Positions 1 through 6,848 of a stretch of 58,061 nucleotides of DNA are shown here, piece by piece. Source of the DNA: an uncultured Porphyromonadaceae bacterium. Its GTDB lineage: Bacteria; Bacteroidota; Bacteroidia; Bacteroidales; Muribaculaceae. Under the pieces are notes generated by a model. That model saw only the letters and a program-made list of their open reading frames with translations. It was not told where the DNA came from and made no database searches. The position numbers were made by a program, and so were the translations under genes. The stretch is from contig URCF01000013.1 in assembly GCA_900546365.1 (NCBI GenBank), positions 1-58,061 of the forward strand. Direction: 5' to 3'. Positions within the stretch are counted from its first letter, which is position 1; the number at the start of each line of letters is the position of its first letter.

Positions 1-58
1 ATCGAACTGCTATCTAAAGTTTAGGAAACTTCTATTCTATCCGTTGAACTACCGGAGC
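1..58 (-). tRNA. tRNA-Arg(CCU), 3' end cut by window edge
   Basis: Read on the minus strand from 58, the sequence has a 7-nt acceptor strand GCTCCGG, the linker TA, a D-arm beginning GTTCAACGG, an anticodon arm GAAGT-TTCCTAA-ACTTT with anticodon CCU at 25-23 (position 34 counts exactly to base 25), and the start of the T-loop (GTTCGAT) at the window edge. The 3' acceptor strand lies outside, so acceptor pairing cannot be checked. The gene starts 26 nt after the folA stop on the same strand, with no terminator between them, so it may be processed from the same transcript. Confidence 0.85.
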
Positions 59-84
59 AGTTGCCTATCGGCACACAAAATTAA

Positions 85-624
85 TTATTCTTCGTTACAT
101 CCACAAATATTTTTGCTGGTACGGCAACAATCGGCCAAACTATAAGTGGCAAATCGGAATGTCACTCCGCTGCGGGGATCGGTTTTCTGCTCGCTCTGCG
201 CCACGCACCGCCACCGGGCAGGGTCAATAGCGGGAAAGAAGGTGTCGGCGTCCTCCACATCGGCATCCACATGCGTAATCTCCAGCCGCGTGGCCAAAGG
301 CATGGCCTGACGGTACACCTGACCGCCGCCGATCACCATCACATCCTCATCGCCGCAAAGCTCCAGAGCCGCCGACAGAGAGCTGACGCGCTCCACCCCG
401 GGGGCACTCCACTCCTCGTTGCGGCTCACCACAATGTTGCGCCGTCCGGGCAATGCTCCGCCGGGCAGAGCATCGAATGTGCGACGCCCCATCACTATCG
501 GTTTGCCGAGGGTCAACGCCTTGAAATGCCTGAAATCCTCCGATATATGAAACGGCTGGTCGCCGCCACGCCCTATCGCGCCGTTGCGGGCCACGATGGC
601 TACCACCACAACATCCTTGCTCAT
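85..624 (-). CDS. folA: Dihydrofolate reductase
   Basis: Reduces dihydrofolate to tetrahydrofolate with NADPH in the cytoplasm, completing the cycle with ThyA, which makes dihydrofolate. The 179-aa protein has the usual order: VAIVARNGAIG near the N-terminus, an acidic substrate-binding segment (ISEDFRHFK), the NADPH segment VMGRRTFDALPG, RRNIVVSR, and VMVIGGGQVYRQAMP. The common LPWHLP segment is replaced here by QPFHIS, a variation I associate with Bacteroidales enzymes. The Cys-rich C-terminal tail beyond about residue 163 is outside the core fold. The start ATG overlaps the thyA stop by 4 nt (ATGA), so translation is probably coupled. Last protein gene of the rnz-tadA-Fe/S-thyA-folA operon, followed by tRNA-Arg. 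Confidence 0.95.
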   Translation of the reverse strand: MSKDVVVVAIVARNGAIGRGGDQPFHISEDFRHFKALTLGKPIVMGRRTFDALPGGALPGRRNIVVSRNEEWSAPGVERVSSLSAALELCGDEDVMVIGGGQVYRQAMPLATRLEITHVDADVEDADTFFPAIDPARWRCVAQSEQKTDPRSGVTFRFATYSLADCCRTSKNICGCNEE

Positions 625-1418
625 ACCGCTATAGGTGCTTTGATGGCCGGATGCGGATCGTACCCCTCAAGGGTGAAATCCTCATACTTGAACTCAAATA
701 TCGATTTCACATCCTTGTTGATAATCATCCTCGGAAACTTCCGCGGCTCGCGGCTCAGCTGCTCCTTCACCTGCTCGAAATGGTTGTGATAGATATGTGT
801 GTCGCCGAGGGTGTGCACAAACTCACCCGGCTTCAGCCCCGTCACCTGCGCCATCATCAGCAGCAACAGCGCATACGAGGCAATGTTGAACGGCACGCCG
901 AGGAAGCAGTCAGCCGAGCGCTGGTAGAGTTGGAGCGAAAGCTTTCCGTCGGCCACATAGAACTGGAAAAACGCGTGGCAAGGGGGCAGGTTCATGTTGG
1001 GCAAATCCGCCACATTCCATGCCGACACAATAATGCGGCGTGATTCGGGATTATGCTTGATCATCTCCACCGCTTCCTTGACCTGGTCAATCGAGCCGCC
1101 GTTGTAGTCGGGCCACGACCGCCACTGGTAGCCGTAGATATGACCCAGCGAGCCATCGGGGTCAGCCCATTCGTTCCATATCTTCACACCATTGTCCTGA
1201 AGATATTTCACATTGGTGTCACCGTTCAGAAACCACAGCAGCTCGTGGATTATCGACTTGAGATGAGTTTTTTTGGTGGTCACCAGCGGAAACTCCCCAT
1301 TGCTGAGGTCAAACCGCATCTGGTAGCCGAACACACTGCGGGTGCCGGTACCGGTGCGGTCTCCGCGGTCCACCCCATGCTCCATTATATGATTCAGCAG
1401 GTCAAGATATTGTTTCAT
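621..1418 (-). CDS. thyA: Thymidylate synthase
   Basis: Methylates dUMP to dTMP using methylenetetrahydrofolate and releases dihydrofolate for FolA. I start at 1418 (MKQYLDLLNHIMEHG), giving 265 aa, close to the 264 aa of the E. coli enzyme; the frame stays open for 24 more codons but that extension is not family-like and runs into the upstream gene. Visible: RTGTGTRSVFG with the phosphate-binding Arg, the catalytic cysteine Cys147 in LPPCHAFF, QRSAD, and the C-terminal IKAPIAV end required for closure over the ligands. The start lies 17 nt inside the 3' end of the Fe/S membrane protein gene and the stop overlaps folA by 4 nt. Confidence 0.96.
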   Translation of the reverse strand: MKQYLDLLNHIMEHGVDRGDRTGTGTRSVFGYQMRFDLSNGEFPLVTTKKTHLKSIIHELLWFLNGDTNVKYLQDNGVKIWNEWADPDGSLGHIYGYQWRSWPDYNGGSIDQVKEAVEMIKHNPESRRIIVSAWNVADLPNMNLPPCHAFFQFYVADGKLSLQLYQRSADCFLGVPFNIASYALLLLMMAQVTGLKPGEFVHTLGDTHIYHNHFEQVKEQLSREPRKFPRMIINKDVKSIFEFKYEDFTLEGYDPHPAIKAPIAV

Positions 1419-2355
1419 TTTCGTCAAAATTATTTTCAATACAGTTGGAGGATTGCTCCAGCACAGGTGCCGAAGCCTTGGGTTTGCCAATCCGTTGCAT
1501 CATCGGGTCAGCCAGCTGCTTACGTCGCCATGTGTAGTTGATGGCATCATCGTCGCACGCATCCACACAATCCATGCACATCACGCACCGCGACCCATCC
1601 ACCAGATGGTCGGTGAGATTGATGCACGAACCTTTGCACACAGCCTCGCATTTGCCGCATTGGGTACACAGATCGGTGTCAATATCCATCTGCCACACCG
1701 AATAGCGGCTCACAAATCCGAGTGTGGTGCCCACGGGACAAACAGTGTTGCATATCAAGCGTCCCGACCGGGCTGACACCACCACCACCGCGAGCAGAAG
1801 CAATGCCGACAAGGCCGTAGCTACCAGCGTGGTAAGCAATACAGGCACCATGGGATGACCGACGATTCCGGCGGCTACCACCCCATCCTCCGCCGCACGG
1901 CTCAGCGGCGCGAATGTGTCGGTGCAGAACCTCACATACAGTTCATACGGATCCAGCAGGCTCACCGCCAGCCAGAACCCTGTGAACATGCACAGCATCA
2001 TCACCGCTAATGCAGCGTAGCGCATACGGGGCCGTGGAGCGGTGTAACGGTAAGGTCGCACTCCCCTCTTCCTGCGCACCAGGCGCGATGATATATCCTG
2101 CAGCGTGCCGAGCGGGCAAACCGTGGAGCAGTAAACCCTGCCGGACAGCAATGTCACCACGAGCCACACCACAAATGTGACCATGGAATACCTCACCGCA
2201 GCCGGCACAAACTGCACTTTCTCAATAGCCTCATACATCATCGGACACCATTGCACACCCCAGCTCACCGTGGCGGTCAAAACGGCCAGCACCACAAGCG
2301 ACACCACGATGCGCCCCAGGCGCAACATCCTGTATTTGACTCTGCGTCCGCTCAT
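1402..2355 (-). CDS. Membrane 4Fe-4S ferredoxin-type protein (NapH/YccM-like)
   Basis: 317-aa integral membrane iron-sulfur protein, start chosen at 2355 (MSGRRVKYRML). Order: TM near residues 15-35, TM near 55-70, a CPLGTLQDIS motif, further TMs, a second CNTVCPVGT motif, then two ferredoxin clusters at the C-terminus (CTQCGKCEAVC and CVMCMDCVDAC). This is the architecture of NapH/MauN/CcoG-like electron-transfer proteins of the inner membrane; the electron partner cannot be read from sequence. The ATG overlaps the tadA stop by 1 nt (TGATG) and its 3' end overlaps thyA by 17 nt. Why it sits between tRNA-editing and dTMP genes is unclear. Confidence 0.8.
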   Translation of the reverse strand: MSGRRVKYRMLRLGRIVVSLVVLAVLTATVSWGVQWCPMMYEAIEKVQFVPAAVRYSMVTFVVWLVVTLLSGRVYCSTVCPLGTLQDISSRLVRRKRGVRPYRYTAPRPRMRYAALAVMMLCMFTGFWLAVSLLDPYELYVRFCTDTFAPLSRAAEDGVVAAGIVGHPMVPVLLTTLVATALSALLLLAVVVVSARSGRLICNTVCPVGTTLGFVSRYSVWQMDIDTDLCTQCGKCEAVCKGSCINLTDHLVDGSRCVMCMDCVDACDDDAINYTWRRKQLADPMMQRIGKPKASAPVLEQSSNCIENNFDENETIS

Positions 2356-2810
2356 CACTTCACGCCTCTCTTGGAGGCAAAAAAATGCTTCATCAGCTCC
2401 GAGCATTCCTGTTCGAGCACTCCGGCTGTCACTTTTGTTTTGGGATGGAAGGGCGAGCGCACCATCACGCTATACCCTCTTTTTTCGTCCGGCGCGCCAT
2501 ACACAATACGCCCTATCTGACTCCAGCCGAGTGCTCCGGCACACATCAGACAAGGCTCCACGGTGACATACAATGTGGCCTTGGGCAGATACTTGCCGCC
2601 GAGCGTTCCGGCCGCGGCGGTGAGAGCCTGCATCTCGGCATGGGCGGTCACATCGCACAGTGCCTCCGTCATATTATGGCCCCGGCCAAGCACCTTGCCG
2701 CCTTCCACCACAACTGCCCCGATAGGCACTTCATCGGCAGCGGCGGCCTTCCGGGCTTCGTCGAGCGCCATGCGCATATATTTTTCGTCTTCAAGCTGTT
2801 GGTCCATCAT
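2355..2810 (-). CDS. tadA: tRNA(adenine34) deaminase
   Basis: Deaminates A34 to inosine in tRNA-Arg(ACG), and is essential for reading CGN codons in most bacteria. The 151-aa protein carries the zinc motif HAE at residues 57-59 (His ligand and catalytic Glu59) and PCLMC at 86-90 with the two Cys ligands, followed by GRIVYGAPDEKRG typical of the TadA branch of cytidine deaminases. Two start codons lie in tandem (MMDQQ, 2810 and 2807); the first overlaps the rnz stop by 4 nt. Confusion with cytosine or guanine deaminases is possible in this fold, but length, motif spacing and operon partners favour TadA. Confidence 0.92.
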   Translation of the reverse strand: MMDQQLEDEKYMRMALDEARKAAAADEVPIGAVVVEGGKVLGRGHNMTEALCDVTAHAEMQALTAAAGTLGGKYLPKATLYVTVEPCLMCAGALGWSQIGRIVYGAPDEKRGYSVMVRSPFHPKTKVTAGVLEQECSELMKHFFASKRGVK

Positions 2811-3721
2811 AGTAAATCTATTTTCAACCCTTCATTGGCCGGAATCACTACATCAAACTCCCGTTTGGCCTGCTCCACAAGCACCTGCACATCAGTGATG
2901 CGCTTGGAGTAGTGACCAATCACGAGCTTCTTCACACCGGCCATCCTCGCTATCCGTCCTGCCTGGGCAGCAGTACTGTGGCCATACTCACGGGCCTGCA
3001 CCGCCATCTCGTCGCTGTAGGTGGCTTCATGATACAGCACATCCACCCCTTCCACAGCCTTGGCAACACGCTCATCCATCATTGTGTCAGAGCAATAGGC
3101 ATAGCTCACGCTCGGCTCCGGAGGCAACACAAACCGGCTGTTAGGCACCAACACACCATCGTCTGTAACAAAATCAGCACCTTCGCGTATGGATCCCCGC
3201 TCACTGAGCGGCACCTTGTAAAAATCCAGCACATCGCCCCGCAAATGAGGCTGTTTCGGCTTCTCCCGGAATATAAACCCGGTGCACGGAAGCCTGTGGT
3301 AGAGTGGAAAAGCCTCCACAACGAGGGCATGATCCTCATACACCACCCCACCCTTGGGCGAGATTGGTTCATACACAATGTCATAGGGTGTGTCGCGGCA
3401 AAAATATGAAATGTAGCTTTTCATCACCTCCACACCATCTGCCGGCAGATGAAGCGTGATGCGCCCCCCTTTCTCATGGAGAGCCATGGTGGAGAGCAGC
3501 CCCGGAAGCCCGAAACAATGGTCACCGTGCATGTGCGACACAAACACATCGCTCAACCGCGAAAACTTCAGCTTCATCCGGCGCATCATCGACTGCGCAC
3601 CTTCGCCGCAGTCAATCATCAGCAGACGGTCGCGGAAATCCACCACCTGACACGAAGGCTGATGCATGGCTGTGGGCACTGCCGACCCACACCCCAGTAT
3701 ATTGACACTGAATTTAGACAT
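2807..3721 (-). CDS. rnz: Ribonuclease Z
   Basis: Endonuclease that cuts tRNA precursors 3' of the discriminator base. The 304-aa metallo-beta-lactamase protein has ILGCGSAVP at the N-terminus, the zinc motif HMHGDH at residues 63-68, ALVVEAFPLYH, SYAYCSDT, YHEATYSDE, and the late ligand region GHYSKR. Start at 3721 (MSKFSVNILG); the open frame extends 24 codons upstream, but the presumed -7 promoter box lies at 3728-3735, so those codons are probably not transcribed. First gene of the operon; tadA follows with an ATGA overlap. Confidence 0.93.
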   Translation of the reverse strand: MSKFSVNILGCGSAVPTAMHQPSCQVVDFRDRLLMIDCGEGAQSMMRRMKLKFSRLSDVFVSHMHGDHCFGLPGLLSTMALHEKGGRITLHLPADGVEVMKSYISYFCRDTPYDIVYEPISPKGGVVYEDHALVVEAFPLYHRLPCTGFIFREKPKQPHLRGDVLDFYKVPLSERGSIREGADFVTDDGVLVPNSRFVLPPEPSVSYAYCSDTMMDERVAKAVEGVDVLYHEATYSDEMAVQAREYGHSTAAQAGRIARMAGVKKLVIGHYSKRITDVQVLVEQAKREFDVVIPANEGLKIDLL

Positions 3722-3727
3722 ACACCG

Positions 3728-3735
3728 CAAATTTA
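3728..3735 (-). promoter_or_regulatory. Predicted -7 promoter box of rnz operon
   Basis: On the minus strand the sequence is TAAATTTG, a full match to the Bacteroidetes -7 consensus TAnnTTTG. It ends only 6 nt before the rnz ATG, so transcription would start at or next to the start codon. The -33 element is poor (TTTA, 22 bp away). Confidence 0.5.
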
Positions 3736-3825
3736 CCACTTTTTTCCCATCCCCACTTAAATTCCCATAAGATTTTAAAACAGACACACCCATCCCTGTG
3801 CTCCGGCACGCTTTTTCGCAGATTT

Positions 3826-3857
3826 TTTGGTGCGGTGCCGAGGATTGATTATTTTTG
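3826..3857 (+). promoter_or_regulatory. Predicted promoter of mutarotase-rsmD operon
   Basis: TTTG at 3826-3829, 20 bp spacer, then TATTTTTG at 3850-3857: both elements match the Bacteroidetes consensus at the ideal spacing. The expected start of transcription (about 3862-3865) lies after the ATG at 3860, which is why I start the first gene at 3884. Confidence 0.65.
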
Positions 3858-3883
3858 CAATGAAATCAAGCAAGCATCCCATC

Positions 3884-4294
3884 ATGAGCCAACCAATACC
3901 GTATCCTGTGGCCAAACACAGTTTCCCCACAAAGATTTATGTCCGCACTCTCACTCTCAGGCCCGATTCGGCGCTGATTGACGAGTATCGTCACCGCCAC
4001 GCCGCCGGCAATGTGTGGCCCGAAATTGTGGCCGGAATAAAATCGGTAGGAGTGCTTGAAATGGATATATACATTGCCGGCAACACACTGGTAATGACAG
4101 TAGAGATGCCCGCCGACCTGGATTGGGAACAGGCCATGAACCGACTCGCAACTCTCCCCAGGCAGCAGGAATGGGAAACATACATGGCGGAGTTTCAACA
4201 AGCCGACCCCAATGCCACCGCCGCCGCCAAATGGGTGCCGATGGAGCGGATGTTTCACCTCGGCGACCAAAACGACAACGGACTATCCTACTGA
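3884..4294 (+). CDS. L-rhamnose mutarotase family protein
   Basis: A 136-aa protein of the L-rhamnose/L-fucose mutarotase family (RhaM/RhaU, small ferredoxin-like fold), which interconverts the alpha and beta anomers of a deoxysugar. Family features seen: RHAAGNVWPEI (with the conserved His and Trp-Pro-Glu), GVLEMDIYIAGN, LVMTVEM, and QQEWETYMAEFQ; the C-terminus ends MERMFHL, as in the family. Start taken at 3884 (MSQPIPYP) because the likely promoter makes the ATGs at 3827 (not ATG-initiated in the mRNA) and 3860 unsuitable. No rhamnose or fucose catabolic genes are adjacent, so its sugar is unknown. DUF3822 gene begins 5 nt after its stop. Confidence 0.8.
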   Translation: MSQPIPYPVAKHSFPTKIYVRTLTLRPDSALIDEYRHRHAAGNVWPEIVAGIKSVGVLEMDIYIAGNTLVMTVEMPADLDWEQAMNRLATLPRQQEWETYMAEFQQADPNATAAAKWVPMERMFHLGDQNDNGLSY

Positions 4295-4299
4295 TCATC

Positions 4300-5118
4300 A
4301 TGCAGCAAGGCAAACTTGACAAAGACCTCATCCCCCAGCCCGAGTTGTGGCGAATGGCTATGCTGATTTCGCCGCAGTATCTCGAGGTGGCCCTTTACCC
4401 TCCGGTGGAGAGCGAGGAAGCGATATTCCGCTCCTTCACCCTCGACCCCGATGCGGCCTCACCGCTCAAGGCGTTGGAGGATACGATATACGACAATCCT
4501 TTGCTGCTAAGCGACTTCAAATCCATTGACGGATTCATCGACACCGACTCTTTTATTTTAGTGCCCGATAGTGTGCCCGAGGCCGACCACGAACCCCTCC
4601 TTGAAGCCGGAGCGCAGATTCCCAACCATTCGTGGCGACCGATAGCCACCGAAGCCTCTCCGGGAGTCACCCTCCTCATGGCCGCCGACGAGGAGTTGTG
4701 CCGGTTTCTAACCCGCACATTCTTCAACATCCGCCTGCGCCATCCGCTGGCCACTCTCACAGCCCTCGCCGCCCGCAACGCCTCGGGTGTGAGGAGCTAC
4801 GCCGTCATGCAACGCAAACGAATGAGCCTGATCTCCCTCAACAATATGAAACTACTCAGCGCCAACACGTTCACCTATTCCGAACCGATTGACGCTGTGT
4901 ACTACATCCTTGCCTCACGCTTCATTTCCGGGATTGACGAATCGGAGCACACACTGTACTATTGCGGCAACCCCGAGGCCACCGACCCGGTGATGCCCAT
5001 AGTACGCTCCTACACCGCCCGGCTTCTGCCCCCTGACACTCCGCCGCTCCCCTACAGAGCGTCGCGTCAGTCCCTTGAGGCCCATTATCTGTTAACAATG
5101 CTCCCATTATGCGAATAA
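4300..5118 (+). CDS. DUF3822 family protein
   Basis: 272-aa cytoplasmic protein of the Bacteroidetes family DUF3822, start at 4300 (MQQGKLDKDLIPQPELW). Seen: an N-terminal half with LISPQYLEVALYPPVESEE and a C-terminal half with LYYCGNPEATDP; the two halves suggest the duplicated RNase H-like/actin-like fold reported for this family, but no catalytic residues can be named. It overlaps rsmD by 10 nt. DUF3822 next to rsmD is a recurrent Bacteroidetes arrangement, which hints at a link to rRNA or ribosome maturation; that is inference. Confidence 0.78.
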   Translation: MQQGKLDKDLIPQPELWRMAMLISPQYLEVALYPPVESEEAIFRSFTLDPDAASPLKALEDTIYDNPLLLSDFKSIDGFIDTDSFILVPDSVPEADHEPLLEAGAQIPNHSWRPIATEASPGVTLLMAADEELCRFLTRTFFNIRLRHPLATLTALAARNASGVRSYAVMQRKRMSLISLNNMKLLSANTFTYSEPIDAVYYILASRFISGIDESEHTLYYCGNPEATDPVMPIVRSYTARLLPPDTPPLPYRASRQSLEAHYLLTMLPLCE

Positions 5119-5669
5119 TACGTGGAAAATACGGCAGACGACGCTTTGATGTGCCGGGCAACATCACAGCCCGGCCCACCACCGACTTTGCCCGTGAAAA
5201 CATATTCAATGTCATTGAAAACCTCATTGACCTTGAACAGATCAACGCCGTTGACCTTTTTGCCGGCACAGGAGCGGTCACTTTCGAACTGCTGTCGCGC
5301 GGTGCCGCCCATGTCACCGCAGTAGAAAAGGCATCCACACAATATCGGTTTATAGCCAAGGTGGCCGACCTCCTCGGATGCGCCGACCAGCTCACCCTGG
5401 TGCGCGGCGACGCATTCCGCTACCTGTCGTCGGTCAACGCCCCCGCCGATTTCATCTGGGCCGATCCTCCGTACAATCTCCCGCGCTTCGCCGAAGTGCC
5501 TGAACTGGTACTCAACTCCCCTCTCATGGCTCCCGGCACACTCTTCATCCTCGAGCACTCCAAAGCCTACGACTTCAGCCAGCTCCCCTACTTCAAGGAG
5601 CACAGGGCTTACGGCAGCGTCAACTTTTCTATTTTCCAAAAACCATCCGACAACGACCCCGAATCATGA
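5109..5669 (+). CDS. rsmD: 16S rRNA (guanine966-N2)-methyltransferase
   Basis: Methylates G966 of 16S rRNA in the assembled small subunit with S-adenosylmethionine. The 186-aa protein, full length for the family, shows MRIIRGKYGRR at the N-terminus, TARPTTDFARENIFN, the SAM-binding loop DLFAGTG at residues 49-55, the acidic EKA following the second strand, GDAF, and the amino-methyltransferase catalytic motif DPPY at 119-122. Its start lies 10 nt inside DUF3822 and its stop overlaps the start of the next gene by 4 nt (ATGA). Confidence 0.94.
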   Translation: MRIIRGKYGRRRFDVPGNITARPTTDFARENIFNVIENLIDLEQINAVDLFAGTGAVTFELLSRGAAHVTAVEKASTQYRFIAKVADLLGCADQLTLVRGDAFRYLSSVNAPADFIWADPPYNLPRFAEVPELVLNSPLMAPGTLFILEHSKAYDFSQLPYFKEHRAYGSVNFSIFQKPSDNDPES

Positions 5670-5998
5670 ACTCCACCCCCAACGAACCGTCCGCACCACA
5701 CCGCAAGCACGGATTCAAACCATGGTGCCGCCGGTATATCAGCTTCCCCCTTGTGGGCATCATCGTGGTTATGTCGTTCATCCTGTTCATGACCGACAAC
5801 TCGGTACTTGACACATACGCCTACGAATGTGAGATTGAGCAGCTCAAAGCTGAGATACGCGAGCACCGCGACACCCTCGAATACTACAACGACCTCAACC
5901 GGCGGCTTGACACCGATCCGGCCACCATGGAGCAGATTGTACGCGAGCATTTCCACATGCGCCGTCCCAACGAAGATGTTTACATTATTGACAAATAA
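5666..5998 (+). CDS. FtsB/DivIC-type septum formation initiator
   Basis: 110-aa bitopic membrane protein: basic cytoplasmic N-terminus (residues 1-24), one membrane helix (about 27-46, FPLVGIIVVMSFILFM), then a periplasmic coiled coil rich in Glu/Lys/Leu (about 52-85) and the C-terminal segment VREHFHMRRPNEDVYII that is characteristic of the FtsB/DivIC family. Members join FtsL and FtsQ in the division complex. Assignment to ftsB versus divIC is a matter of naming in this phylum. Start overlaps rsmD by 4 nt. Confidence 0.85.
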   Translation: MNSTPNEPSAPHRKHGFKPWCRRYISFPLVGIIVVMSFILFMTDNSVLDTYAYECEIEQLKAEIREHRDTLEYYNDLNRRLDTDPATMEQIVREHFHMRRPNEDVYIIDK

Positions 5999-6012
5999 CC
6001 CCAACCATACAC

Positions 6013-6399
6013 ATGACCAAGAACACTGACCACCGTTCGTCCATCACCACCCCCGCCATGCTGGCCACCATCATCGGCCTGATCCTTGTCATGGCCGGCA
6101 CCGCTCTCCCCCTGCTACGCCTTGACTCAGAAATCTACCGCTATATATTCTCCGCCGGAGCCATACTTGTGGTGGTAGGACGCCTGTTCATGCCCTACAA
6201 AGGGCCCTCGTTGAGAATCAAAAGACTATGCCGCCTGGAAGTGTGGAGCGGATTATTTTTCTGCGCTGCCGCCTTTTTCATGTTCTGGAAAGGAGCCGGC
6301 CCCACCGATTGGATAGCGTTCACCCTCGCCGGAGCGGCAATTCAGATCTACACCTCCATCATGATTCCGCGCACACGCCGCAAAGAGGAATCCAAATAA
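6013..6399 (+). CDS. Small four-helix membrane protein, unknown function
   Basis: 128 aa with four predicted membrane helices (about 15-36, 42-60, 74-93, 99-118), a positively charged loop after helix 2 (KGPSLRIKRLCR) and a basic C-terminus (PRTRRKEESK). I do not recognise a characterised family. It begins 14 nt after the FtsB-like gene and is the last gene of the operon that starts at 3884; similar small membrane proteins follow the FtsB-like gene in other Bacteroidales, from memory, so a role in the division or envelope apparatus is possible but unproved. Confidence 0.75.
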   Translation: MTKNTDHRSSITTPAMLATIIGLILVMAGTALPLLRLDSEIYRYIFSAGAILVVVGRLFMPYKGPSLRIKRLCRLEVWSGLFFCAAAFFMFWKGAGPTDWIAFTLAGAAIQIYTSIMIPRTRRKEESK

Positions 6400-6428
6400 C
6401 TACACTTACGCATATATATAATATTCAT

Positions 6429-6457
6429 CCGGGGCGCGACGCCTAGTCGCACCCCGG
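6429..6457 (+). terminator. GC-rich hairpin 30 nt after the operon end
   Basis: Two 12-nt arms (ccggggcgcgac and gtcgcaccccgg) around a 5-nt loop, with one imperfect pair. It sits where a terminator of the 3884-6399 operon is expected, but no T-run follows (aatgattgtgct), so it may instead stabilise the 3' end or require another factor. Confidence 0.45.
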
Positions 6458-6832
6458 GAATGATTGTGCTTAAGATTTTATCATTTAAAATCCCGCACTT
6501 TACCTAACATAAAATCACATTACTATTATGCACTTATAAATTTCCTCCACGAAGATTCATAAATGTCTATATATAAAAACATATCCGAGAAGTCTTATAT
6601 ACTTGACTCCATGAACTGCATCTTCCACAGAGTACTGCAAAATTAACGCCCTCACAACTTTCATGAAACAGCATCAAAATACAATTCATCGAAAATCTAA
6701 ATTTTCCAAATGCTATCCATCTGTATTTCAACGATATTAAATTCTAAAAATCTAACCGAATCAAGGGTATAAAATCAATAGGTGTACCCATATTATCACA
6801 CAAAAAATCCCAATTCATTGCCAATTTATGTA

Positions 6833-6840
6833 TATATTTG
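6833..6840 (+). promoter_or_regulatory. Predicted -7 box of regulator-sulfatase-FNT operon
   Basis: TATATTTG matches TAnnTTTG. It ends 8 nt before the ATG at 6849. No good TTTG lies 19-21 bp upstream, so activity may need help from an activator or another sigma factor contact. Confidence 0.4.
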
Positions 6841-6848
6841 CAGAGAAT

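Larger units (their letters stand above)
6400..6848. other. AT-rich intergenic region
   Basis: About 450 bp with no credible ORF. It holds the GC-rich inverted repeat at 6429-6457, a small AT hairpin (gatttta/taaaatc, 6474-6492) and, at its end, the -7 box of the next operon. The middle part (6500-6780) shows nothing I can interpret. Confidence 0.7.

Noticed and set aside
85..624. Trimethoprim-resistant type dfrA
   Set aside because: Sequence, operon position and base composition fit a chromosomal folA; no mobile element nearby.
3827..3883. Upstream starts for the mutarotase
   Set aside because: The best promoter places the transcript start after 3860, and the family sequence begins near 3884.
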